A stretch of DNA of 64,000 nucleotides from positions 22,876,423 to 22,940,422 of the forward strand of contig NC_063436.1 of assembly GCF_020379485.1 (NCBI RefSeq), given 5' to 3'. The notes under the pieces were generated by a model. The model saw nothing but the letters and a program-made list of their open reading frames with translations. It did no database searches and had not been told where the DNA came from. Positions 1-12,700 of this stretch are shown here, in pieces; the stretch's first letter is position 1; each line of letters begins with the position of its first letter. The DNA is from Brassica napus. Its lineage: Eukaryota; Streptophyta; Magnoliopsida; Brassicales; Brassicaceae. The position numbers were made by a program, and so were the translations under genes.

Positions 1-745
1 TTAAATATTAATTTGAATAACATATGTCAAAATACCTAAACTTAACATATACATTAGTTTAGTTCAAATATTTGGATAGAAAATCAATAATTATTTTAAA
101 TATTTTTGGTGTTTTAAGTATAGTTTTACTGTTTAAGATATTTACTATTAACTATTCGTATATATTTTCAACTATTTAAACCATCTTAAAAGTATCATAT
201 ATATTCTAGATGTTTTTATATACATTAAATCTAAAAATAATTAATATATAAGTATATAAATCTATTTCATATACATTCGGGTATCTGAAATATTTCGGTT
301 TAGATCGTATTCGGTTCTCCAAAAACCAAAATTTTGAATTATTCGGATATTTAATTAATTTTGGTTCGAGTTTGATACTACTTTTTCGGATTGGGATCGG
401 TTCAGTTCTTAAAATTCGGGTATTTTCTCCAGCCCTAATATTATTGACATGAAAAACAAATATGAACATATTTTTGAAAAAATACATTCGCGCGGGTCAA
501 AGTCTAGCAAATATAAATTTACTCTCTTCAGCATCTCGTGGCATCCAAGAATAGTAGGAGATGGTGTTTACATTTTTAACCAAAAAAATGTAGTGTTCAT
601 ACATACTATTAATATTAAGGAATTCAATTTTTTTGTTTTGCCGGTACGTAGTTGTGTATATGTTTTAAGCCTCAAATGCAGAATATATTATTTATGTGTG
701 TCACCCCTCCTAACGTGGATCCGCCTCTGTTTGTGATCATATCTC
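1..745. other. AT-rich upstream spacer with a transposon-like repeat
   Basis: No gene is supported here. Positions about 280-440 hold a degenerate run of CCGAA/TTCGG words ending in a CAGCCCTA-like terminus, a pattern common at hAT-like repeat ends in crucifers. The short open frames in this stretch have no recognisable product. The right part is the upstream region of the ABCG transporter. Confidence 0.35.
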
Positions 746-752
746 TATATAA
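746..752 (+). promoter_or_regulatory. Candidate TATA box of the ABCG transporter gene
   Basis: A TATATAA word lies about 50 bases upstream of the chosen start codon at 798. It fits a core promoter with a short 5' leader. This is position-based inference only. Confidence 0.35.
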
Positions 753-797
753 CTTCTTCTGTAATGTAGAATATTTTTGGCAATCTTGTTTCAAATA

Positions 798-3700
798 ATG
801 ACAACGCCTCAAATAGCTGGAGATGAAAATGGTAATGTTGGTGATGAGGAGGTTCGCTCTCAATGGGCTGCTATTGAGAGATTACCCACGTTTGAGAGGA
901 TCACTACTGCTCTGTTCTGGAATAGAGATGAACAAGGGAAGAGAAACGAGAGGCGAGTCATGGATGTTTCTAAACTTGAGGATCTTGATAGACATCTCTT
1001 TATCGATGATCTCATTAGACATGTTGAGGATGATAATCTCAGGTTATTGCAGAAAATCAAGAACAGAATCGATGAGTAAGTTTCATGTGAGAAAGTGGTG
1101 AGTAATCCAGCTCGACAATACTGTATGGGCTCAAGCCCGAACTGCAGCCTAATTCAGTAAAGCAGAAGTGATCAACAGATGGGCCTCGGTGATATGAAGT
1201 TGGGCCCAGAAGGAGAAAGCTTACTCGTTATAGGCTAACGGATAAGGTTGTTTTGTAACAACCTTCTCCTTCTTCCTTGAGTCGATTTTTACTCTGCAAC
1301 AAAAAAGGAATCTCCATTGTTAGCAGAGAAAGTTGATCTTCTGTAAACACATAAACACTGAGAGAGATAGTAGATTACCAGGTCCCGATCCTGAAGGAGA
1401 TGTACCTAGTCTATTGACAGGGAACTCTAAAACTTGCTTGTGTCTTACGCTTTCTTTCTTTCTCTTTCTTCTGAGCTTTCGCAAACACACGAGTGATAGG
1501 AGTCGCGATCTAGACATTCGAGAGTGTATCTGTGGAATCAAGAGAGATAGAGAGAGCCAACGAGGAGAGAGATCGTGTTAAAGTCAAGCAAAGCCCAGTC
1601 GAATCTTCTACAATTGGTATCAGAGCTCGGTGAGAGCGAGAAAGAAGAAGATCCGAGGAGATCTGAGATCGGGAAGGTGAAGGGAAACGTGATCGACATC
1701 AGTGAGATCAAGATCGAAACAAGTCTTGATCGAGAATCACAAGATCGTTTGCGATAAAGGAAGTCTCTAATTCAAACTTGAATTTTTCAATATAATAATA
1801 AAGCGTAGTCACTGTGATCTGTTCGTGGTTTGCTGTGGGAGTGTTTCTTCTTGTTATCTGCAGGTAACAGGAGACCAGGAAGTCCACAGAAGTCAAGATG
1901 GATCCAACGCGGGGAAAATTTGAGATCGAAAAGTTTGATGGAAAAGGAGATTTTGGACTTTGGAAGTTCAAGATGCAAGCACAGCTCGAGATTCAGGGTC
2001 TGCTGTCAGTGTTAAAGGAGGAGGATTCGTCTACACCTAAAGAAGAGAAACAGGAAGACGATGAGGAGATCAAGAAAGAACCTAAGAGGGCAGAGAAGGA
2101 TTTGCGAGTTCGTAGCCTGCTCAGCATCTGCCTGAGCGATGTGATCTTGAGGAAGATCATGAATGAACCAACAGCTCTTGGTATGTGGAGAGCACTAGAA
2201 AGAGACTACCAGACCAAGTCACTACCAAATAGGATATACTTGAAGAAGAAGTTCTCATGCTTCAAGATGGAGGAAGAGAAGCCTATGGAAGAAAATTTTG
2301 ACCAGTTCTTGAAGCTTGTTGCGGATCTAGCGAGCATTAAGATTGACATCTCAGATGAGGATCAAGCAATTCAACTGCTATCAGGACTACCATCAGCTTT
2401 CGAACCGCTAGTGCACACATTACAGTACGGGACAGGAAAAGATACGCTAACTGTAAATGAAGTGATGACAGCGGCTTACTCAAAGGAGGTGGAGTTAAAA
2501 CAGAAAGGGATAACTCCAAAGGGAAGACCATCAGAAGGACTATTCACAGAATCTAGAGGAAGGTCAACAACAAGAAACGAGTCAGGAGGAAACAAACCAT
2601 GGCACAACAAGTCGAAGAATAGTTTCAGGTCTAAATCCAGAGGAAGAACTGCAAACAAGACAGACAAGACATGTTGGGTTTGTGGAAGCGAAGGTCACTG
2701 GAAGAGGGATTGTCCAGAGAGAAAGAAGTTCCCACAGAACAACCGATCACAAAGCTCAGCAAACGTTGCCACAAACCTGCCTGGACCAGTTGCTCTCACT
2801 GCAAGTCTAACAGTCTCACAAGAGGAGTGGGTGTTGGACTCGGGGTGCACTTTTCACATCACACCCAGGAAGGAACTATTATCAGACTTTGAAGAGTTTG
2901 AAGGCAACAAAGTCATGATGGGAAATAATACTCACTGTATGGTTCGTGGCATGGGAAAGATAACAATTGACAATCTAGATGGAACGATGGTGACGCTAAG
3001 CAACGTGAGATACATTCCTGAGATGGGTAGAAACCTAATCTCCTACGGGCAGCTAGAGCAATCAGGGTGCCGCTACAGTGGACAAGGCTTCATGATCCAC
3101 TTTTACAAAGGAGATAAGAAGGTTCTATCAGGGAAGTATACAAGTGGGTTGTATTACCTTCAAGGGAACGTCAGGAAGGCAGAAGTGAACTCGGTAAAAG
3201 AAACAGTGGATCTCACCAGAAGATGGCACACAAGACTGGCTCACATGAACCACAGATCGATGGAAACGTTAGCCAAAAAGGGATATGTAAAGAAGGAAGA
3301 GATTGGAGAGTTGGGATTCTGCGAAGCTTGTGCAATGGGAAAATCACACAAGCAAAGATTCCCGAAGGCAAAGCATATCTCTAAAGGAGTGTTGGATTAC
3401 ATTCACACAGACCTTTGGGGATCTCCAACAACAACAGAGAGCTTATCAGGGGCTCATTACTTCCTAACTCTAACTGATGATTATTCTAAAAAGGTTTGGA
3501 TATTTTTCCTTAAAACTAAAGACGAAGTGTTCAATTGTTTTGCAGAATGGAAGGTGCTAGTGGAAAACCAGACAGGAAAGAGCATAAAATGTGTTAGAAC
3601 AGACAACGGGTTGGAGTTCTGCAACCAAAGGATGGATACATTGTGCAAGAAGTCAGGAATCAAACGCCACAAGACATGCCCATATACCCCACAACAGAAC

Positions 3701-6700
3701 GGTGTGTCAGAAAGAATGAATCGGTCAATCATGGATAAAGTGAGAGCTATGCTGAGCGAGACAGGTTTAGATGAGAGCTACTGGGCTGAAGCGGCCTCGA
3801 CGGCAGTGTACATAATCAACAGGTCACCAAACGCATCCATAAAGTTCGAAGTACCTGAGGCAAGATGGATGGGGAGTGATCCAGAGTATGGACACCTGAG
3901 AAGTTTTGGATGCATTGCATATGTGCATCAAGTGAAAGAAAAGATAAATCCCAGAGCTGCGAGAGGAATTTTCTTGGGATATGCACAAGGAACAAAGGGT
4001 TATCGAGTATGGCTCTTAGAAGAAGAGAAAGTTGTCATCTCTAAAGATGTAGTGTTCAACGAGGAGAGGTTCTTCAAAGACCTTAAGAAGGAGGAAGATC
4101 AAGAATCACTACAGAAGGAGGTAGAGCCGAAGATAACAAAGAAGAAAGTCACGTTCAGCAGCAACTTAGAGAAATTTGAAGGAGAAAGTTCAAATTCAGG
4201 TGGAGCTGTTGAAACACAGCCATCACAGACTCATGAAACTACTGAAGAAGAAACAAGATCAGAAACTGACTCTGAGACAGAAGATCCACAAACGCAGGAG
4301 CTAGACAACTACTTATTGGCAAGAGACAGAGAGAGGAGAACAATAAAACCTCCCTCAAAATTTGAAGATGCAGATTATCTAGCATATGCACTGTCAAGTG
4401 CCGAAGACTTGGAGCTAGAGGAGCCGAGAAGCTATGCTGAAGCTAGACAGAGCAAAGATTGGAGACTCTGGATAGGAGCTTCAGATGAAGAAATGACATC
4501 TCTTGAGAAGAATGAGACATGGGAATATGTAAAGAGACCAAAGGATCAGAAGGTCATTGGATGTAAGTGGATCTATAAGTTGAAACCTGAGATTCCAGGG
4601 CTTGAACCACCAAGATACAAAGGGAGACTGGTGGCTAAAGGTTATGCACAAATAGAGGGAATAGACTACAACGATGTGTTTGCACCAGTGGTGAAACACG
4701 TATCTATTCGAATACTCCTCTCAGCGGTAGTCAATTACGACCTAGAGCTAGAACAACTTGATGTAAAGACAGCTTTTCTACACGGCATACTTAAGGAGAG
4801 GATCTATATGGAGCAGCCAGAGGGTTACGTCCTAAAGGGAAAGGAGGATATGGTATGTCTGCTTAAGAAGTCACTCTACGGACTCAAGCAATCCCCGAGA
4901 GAGTGGAATCATAGATTTGATAACTTCATGATGAAGCAGGATTATAGAAGGAGCGAGTATGATCCTTGCGTTTACTTGAAGGGGTCAGCAGTGAAAGATA
5001 TGGTCTATCTACTGATTTACGTTGACGACATGTTGATAGCATCGAAGCAGATGGACAAGATTCAGAAACTAAAGGATCAGCTTAGCACGGAATTCGAGAT
5101 GAAGGATCTAGGTCATGCGAGGAAAATACTAGGAATGGACATTCTAAGAGATAGGAAAAACTCATCCCTAGTTCTATCACAGAATGACTACTTGAGGAAA
5201 GTATTGAAGACGTTTGAGATGGAAGAATGTAGAGCGGTGAGTACACCACTCGGGTCACAGTTCAAACTAAAATCCCTAACAAGAGACAACGAAGCAGAGC
5301 AGACTAGAGGGATGGAGGACATACCTTACACCAGCGCAGTAGGGAGTCTAATGTACGCGATGGTTGGTTCTAGACCAGACCTCGCTTACGCAGTCGGAAT
5401 GGTGTGTCGGTTTATGAGCAAACCTGGAAAGGATCACTGGTTAGCAGTCAAGTGGATAATGCGATATATAAAAGGGGCATTAGACTTGAACTTAACTTTC
5501 ACAAAGGAGGAGAAGTTTGAAGTCAGAGGATACTGCGACTCGGATTACGCAGCGGACTTGGACAAGAGGAGGTCAATTGCAGGTTACGTCTTCACCGTAG
5601 GAGGAAATACGGTAAGCTGGAGATCATCTTTGCTCAAGATCATTGCGTTGTCAACTACTGAAGCTGAGTACATGTCCTTATCTGAAGCAATCAGAGAAGG
5701 TATATGGTTAAAAGGCATCTGCGAAGAGTTAAAGCTGAGCACAGGAAAGATTGAGGTACACTGTGATTCTCAGAGTGCGATCTATCTATCAAAGAACTTT
5801 ATCTACAGAGAGAGGTCAAAGCACATGGCGGTAAAGTATAACTTTATACGGGAGATAATAGCAGATGGAGTAGCAGAGGTTCTAAAGATTCATACGTCAA
5901 TCAATCCAGCAGATATGTTGACTAAAACCTTACCAGTAGAGAAGTTCAGCGGGTGTCTCACTCGGCTGAAGGTATTGGAAGCTTGATAAGAAGGAAGTCG
6001 CCGGTCGTTCTTCGGAACTGAGAAGACGACGGAGGAGGGCGAAACAGGTCTCGGAAGTCAGAGAGACAGAACTGAAGGGAATCAGAATCTTTAGAGGAGA
6101 GAGAAGTCTAGCTCGGAGTGAGGACAAAACGTAGCTAGTACCAGGATCGGGAAGATCGGAAGTCATTGAAGCAGCTTGTCGGATATGAAAGACAGAGCTG
6201 ATGTTTCCGAGGGAATTAGATCAGCAGTCGTCGGTGGAGTCACTCACCAAGGTGGAGATTGTGAGAAAGTGGTGAGTAATCCAGCTCGACAATACTGTAT
6301 GGGCTCAAGCCCGAACTGCAGCCTAATTCAGTAAAGCAGAAGTGATCAACAGATGGGCCTCGGTGATATGAAGTTGGGCCCAGAAGGAGAAAGCTTACTC
6401 GTTATAGGCTAACGGATAAGGTTGTTTTGTAACAACCTTCTCCTTCTTCCTTGAGTCGATTTTTACTCTGCAACAAAAAAGGAATCTCCATTGTTAGCAG
6501 AGAAAGTTGATCTTCTGTAAACACATAAACACTGAGAGAGATAGTAGATTACCAGGTCCCGATCCTGAAGGAGATGTACCTAGTCTATTGACAGGGAACT
6601 CTAAAACTTGCTTGTGTCTTACGCTTTCTTTCTTTCTCTTTCTTCTGAGCTTTCGCAAACACACGAGTGATAGGAGTCGCGATCTAGACATTCGAGAGTG

Positions 6701-9700
6701 TATCTGTGGAATCAAGAGAGATAGAGAGAGCCAACGAGGAGAGAGATCGTGTTAAAGTCAAGCAAAGCCCAGTCGAATCTTCTACATTTCAAGGTTCAAG
6801 ACTATGCTTTTTATCATGGTTATTTTCCTTGTTTCATGTTTATATGCTAAGAAAATGTAAATATTATTGGTCTATATATTAATCTCATGTATATTTGAAG
6901 GGTTGGTCTCGAGTTACCGACGATTGAAGTGAGGTTCAGTGATCTTTTTGTGGAAGCAGAGTGTGAGGTAGTTTATGGAAAACCCATCCCAACTCTTTGG
7001 AATGCTATTGCAAGCAGAATATCTGTAAGTGAGATTGTATCCTTTTTAAGTTTCCACGTTAACATCCTAATCTAGGAAATCTAGTAATTAATTATATGCA
7101 TAACGGTGGTCTTGTGACAGAGAGTCATGTGTTTAAAGAAAGAAAAAAGTATAAGCATCTTGAATGGCGTCAGTGGTATCATAAGGCCTAAAAGGTAAAT
7201 TCTTGAAACAAAAGTTCCTCATTATTCATTAATCTTGGCTTTCTTTACAAAGACAGAAACGTTTTTTGTTTATTTGCAGAATGACTTTGTTGCTTGGTCC
7301 TCCTAGTTGTGGTAAAACCAGTCTGCTACTTGCACTAGCTGGAAGACTCGACCATTCTTTGAAGGTTTGTTTTTGATAATTCAAACACTGACTCATATGT
7401 TTTGTTCACAAATCATATGAGTTCCTTCCACATTACAGACTACAGGAAAAGTTAGTTACAACGGTCACTTATTATCAGAGTTTGTTCCTGAAAAAACATC
7501 AAATTATGTAAGTCAAAATGATCTACACATTCCAGAGATTACTGTGAGAGAGACACTCGATTTTTCAGGATGTTTTCAAGGCACAGGAAGCCGTTTAGGT
7601 GAGGAAAACAATTATCCATATATTTCTTTTTGGTGAGTTCTTGTTGCATTAAACATTTTTACCATAACAGAAACTATGAAAGAGATTAGTAGAAGGGAGA
7701 AACTGAAAGGAATAATTCCTGATCCTGATATAGATGCATACATGAAGGTAAAAAAACCTGTTGTGCTTTAATATGAATATAAATAAGAATTCTAATTAGA
7801 ATGTTTCAGAAGAAAAAGAATTCTAATTAGAAATATAAAAAATTCTATATCATGACAGGCAACTTCTATTGAAGGTTCAAAAACTAATCTGCAAACTGAT
7901 TATATCCTAAAGGTATGGTAATTTTCAGAGGTGTTTTCTGTTCTTATCTGAAGTTATTAATGCATCTGTTGTTCTATTATTATCAGATCCTAGGACTCAG
8001 TTTCTGTGCAGATACACGCGTTGGAGATACATCAAGACCAGGAATATCAGGTGGCCAAAAGAGACGATTAACTACAGGTAACTTAAGCATTCACATGCAC
8101 ATTGGTTCTAATATCTTTCAAGACAAACTTCATATTTGGTATGTATATATTATCTACTGCAGGTGAGATGATCGTAGGTCCAATCAAAACTCTGTTCATG
8201 GATGAAATATCAAATGGTTTGGACAGCTCAACAACGTTCCAGATTGTATCTTGTCTCCAACATTATGCACTTCTGTCTGAAGGAACCATAGTGGTTTCAC
8301 TGCTTCAGCCTGCACCAGAAACGTTTGACCTTTTCGACGATGTGATTCTTATGGGAGAAGGAAAGATAATCTACATTGGTCCAAGGGATTATATTTGTAG
8401 ATTCTTTGAGGATTGTGGATTTAAATGTCCAACTAGAAAATCTGTTGCTGAATTTCTTCAGGAGGTTATCTCAAGGAAAGATCAAGAACAGTATTGGTGT
8501 CATATAGACAAACCATATTCTTATGTATCCATTGACTCATTTATTGAGAGGTTCAAAAAGTCTGAGCTTGGGTTACAACAACAAGAGGAACTCTCCAAGA
8601 CACCTGACAAGTCTCAGGCTCAGAAAGATGCTTTATGCTCAAGAAAATACTCACTTAGCAACTGGGAGATGTTAAAAGCTTGCTCAAGGAGAGAGTTTCT
8701 TCTGATGAAACGAAACTCTTTTGTTTATGTATTCAAGTCTGGACTCGTAAGTTCTTGTATTTTTTTTACCAGAAAATCTATACTTGTTTTAACCATTACA
8801 TGCTTAAACCTTTTTTACCCTTTTAATGCAGTTGATTTGCATTGGATCTATTACAATGACCGTTTATCTAAGGACTGGGTCTAAAAGAGATCTAGTGCAT
8901 GCTAATTATCTAATGGGTTCTTTGTTCTTTTCAATCTTTAAAATGCTTGCTGATGGAATTCCAGAACTCACACTAACAATCTCAAGGTTGTCAGTGTTCT
9001 ACAAGCAGAAAGAGTTGTACTTGTATCCTGCTTGGGCTTATGCAGTTCCTTCAGCTATTTTAAAGATACCCATTTCAGTTCTTGAAGCGTTTATGTGGAC
9101 GTCGTTGACATATTATGTCATTGGTTATAGTCCTGATATTGTCAGGTAACACATTCACAAACATGTTTTGTACAATTCAAGAAACTTTATCTGCTAATTC
9201 AGATTTTCTTTTCTTCAGGTTCTTTCGCCAGTTCTTGATCTTCTTTGCTTTACACCTTTCATGCATATCAATGTTCCGTGCTATAGCTGCCACTTTTCGA
9301 GATTTTGTTCTTGCCACAACAATGGGATCAGTCTCTATAGTGCTTCTCTCATTATTTGGAGGATTCGTCCTTCGAAAACGTATGTTTTGTTACTTGAAAC
9401 ACACGTTTCATAATAAGTTTTTGAAGATTCATTGTAATGATTTTCTTTTATATTCCAGCGTCCATGCCTGCTTGGCTTCAGTGGGGTTTCTGGTTGTCTC
9501 CATTGTCATATGCTGAGATTGGTCTAACCTCAAATGAATTTTTCTCTACACGGTGGAGTCAGGTAATGAATTCTTTACACAACTTTCACATTTTCTAGCT
9601 AAATTTTTACTTCATTATTGATTTGTATATCATCTCCATTAGACAACATCTGGAAACAGAACGTTAGGGGAAGAAGTTCTTGATGCTCGAGGGCTGAACT

Positions 9701-12700
9701 TTGGTGATCAATCTTACTGGGGTGCATTTGGTGCTTTAATTGGCTTCACATTCTTCTTCAATGTTGTTTTTGTACTGGCTTTGACATTTCTAACGAGTAA
9801 GTTCACAAACCATCTTTTATATAATATGTGAGTGATAGAAGTTAGTATATGTGATGATTGTTTCTAGTTTCTAAGATGGTTTTTGCTTTTCAAAAAACTA
9901 TTTTATCGTCCAATCACAATTCTACAAAAATAGATTTCCTAAAATTTAGAAAAATTACTTTTTTTTAAAAAGTTCTCTCATACCAATCAACATTTTAACA
10001 AAATAGTTTTCCTACAAAATAGGGAAACTAGTTTTTTAGGTGTTTAGACAAATTTCCAATGAAAACCAAAATCCATGTTTTTGAGGTTTTTAGAGAATAT
10101 GTACGACTACTTCATATTTTTATTAACTTATGAATATAAATATAATATAATAACACTAGTTAAATTATATACTTTTTTATTTAGGTAGTTTTGTTTTAAC
10201 TATTTACACATATTTTAAGATTATTTTAGTAAAATATATTTTTGACAAAAAAAATTTAAAACAAGCTACTACATTTTTCATTTCTTTTTAAATAACAAGC
10301 ATAATATTTTAATAAATTATAATGATAAAAATGGAAACTTCTGCATAATTTAATAATTTTGTATAGCTTTAAAATAAATCAAAATAAATAAATACTGAAA
10401 AACAAAAATACAATAAAAATAAATCTGAAAATCACTCGTAATTCAAATCAATAAATTTAAAATTTCGTCAAAAAATATTCATTGCTCTAATTATTTTTGA
10501 AAAAAATACAATAATTTATAAACAACATGCATACATTTTAAAACTAAAACATGATAATAAAAAAATAAAATCTGAAAACCAGTTATATGTGAAATATTTT
10601 CTGATTCTAACAACGAAAATATTTTGATTAATTTTAACGTTTTCTCTAAGAAATAATTATATGTTTATTGTATTATTTAAAAATAAATTACAATTATTAT
10701 TTAGAAAATTAAAAAAGCTAAGGCAAAATCAAAAACGAAAACCAAAAACTGAAAATGAAAGCAAAAATATGAAAATTAAAAACTAAAATCTAAATGATGC
10801 AGAGTTACCGGGATGGTTCGCAGAGTCTACATGAATCTGCTTTGTTTGCTGACAAAAAAAAAAACTAAAATCTAAAAATTAAAAACCTAGATATATAAAT
10901 CTAAAAACTAAAATCTAAAAATCAAAAACTAAAACTAAAAACTACTAAAATAATCAACATCTATATGTTATTGATTTTGTTCTTTCTGTAATTTCAGCTT
11001 CAAATAGGTCTCGTGCGATTGTGTCTAGTGATGATGATAACGCTCAAAGTTCAGGAAACCATACTAAGTCAAGTTCTAAAATTGCTACCCAGTCCAAAAA
11101 TGCATTACCTTTCAAACCCCTAACTTTCACATTTCAAGACGTCCGTTATTTCGTCCAGACTCCTCAGGTAAACCAAGTATCTTAAAACTTCTTGAACCGT
11201 TTAGAAAAAAAAGACAAGAGTTAAATGTGTGGTGTCTCTTGTTTCTATTAAAAGGGCAAGAAGGTGCAGCTTCTCTCTAACGTTACAGGCGCATTCAAGC
11301 CCGGTGTTCTCACTGCTCTAATGGGTGTGAGTGGTGCTGGTAAAACGACTCTGATGGATGTTCTTTCTGGAAGGAAAAGCCGCGGTGACATTGAAGGAGA
11401 GATCCAAGTAGGTGGTTACCGTAAGGTTCAAGAAACATTTGCAAGGGTTTCAGGTTACTGTGAGCAGTTTGATATTCACTCTCCCAATTTAACCATAGAG
11501 GAGTCCTTGGAATACTCTGCTTGGCTTCGACTTCCTTCTAGCATCAACTCTGAAACAAAAAGGGTAAGCCATTATTTGAAAACAAAAATTATTATATCCT
11601 TTTAGCTCTCACTTGTCTGAGAATTTTCTTGATTTTTCTTATAGGCAATAGTCAGAGAAGTTCTTGAGACGATAGAGCTGGAGGAGATTAAAGATTCCCT
11701 AGTAGGACTTCCGGGAGTTAGCGGGTTAACAACAGAACAACGCAAGAGACTGACAATAGCTGTGGAGCTTGTTGCCAATCCTTCAATCATATTCATGGAT
11801 GAACCAACCACTGGATTAGATGCAAGAGCTGCTGCAATTGTAATGAGAGCTGTGAAGAATATCACAGAGACTGGTAGAACTGTTGTTTGCACCATTCACC
11901 AACCGGGAACAGATATCTTTGAAGCTTTTGATGAGGTAACGATCTTGAGAATAATACACATCCCCATTTCAAAAGTCTCCTTTCTAAGAATACATTATGT
12001 GACATTCAACTGCAGCTGGTTTTGATGAAAAATGGAGGAAAGATTATCTATCATGGACCTCTTGGACAACATTCAAGCAATGTTATTGAATACTTTATGG
12101 TAAGTTTTCATTAAATATACTAAAACTGAACTAAATATTTATAAAGTATGGTTATCTTTCTTTATTTACAATGGTAATTTTCAACTGCAGAGGATTCCTG
12201 GAGTTCCGAAAATGAAAGAGAACACTAATCCAGCCACTTGGTTACTAGACATTACTTCAAGATCATCAGAAGACAAAACTGGTGTTGATTTGGCCCAAAT
12301 CTACAAGGAATCTTCTTTGTTTAAGTAAGTATATCAACATTTAGAATGTTGTTTCCTTGAAACTTGCTTACCTTTGTTTTTTTTTTTAGGGAGAACAACA
12401 TAGTAATAGAGCAAATGAGAGGTACATCTTCAGGAACAGAAGAACTAACCTCCTTGACGCGATATGCTCAAACAGGTTGGGGACAGTTCAAGGCATGCCT
12501 ATGGAAACAACACCTCTCTTATTGGAGAAACCCTTCCTACAATCTCACTCGCATCCTCTTCATGTGTCTTACCTCTTTGATCTGTGGCGTTCTGTTCTGG
12601 CAAAAGGCTAATAAAATGTTAGTCTCTTCCCTCTCTTCCTTTCTTTTAAGTTTTGTTGTCTCTCAAACTTTGTGTTTACCTTTCTTCTTTGGCAGAAACA

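Larger units (their letters stand above)
1081..6791 (+). mobile_element. Complete Ty1/copia retrotransposon in ABCG intron 1, with TSD
   Basis: The element spans 1086-6786 and is flanked by the 5-bp target duplication TTTCA (1081-1085 and 6787-6791). Two 527-bp LTRs begin TGTGAG and end CTACA. I found no difference between them by reading. A primer-binding site, one uninterrupted polyprotein frame and a purine-rich stretch before the 3' LTR are all present. It lies in the same orientation as the host gene. The host 5' splice site GTAAG is at 1076-1080, directly beside the duplication. The element therefore expands an intron of about 120 bases to 5.8 kb rather than breaking an exon. Confidence 0.96.

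Noticed and set aside
1320..1581. Open frames on both strands in the copia LTRs (also 6494-6755)
   Set aside because: They lie entirely in LTR sequence, overlap each other on opposite strands and resemble no protein.
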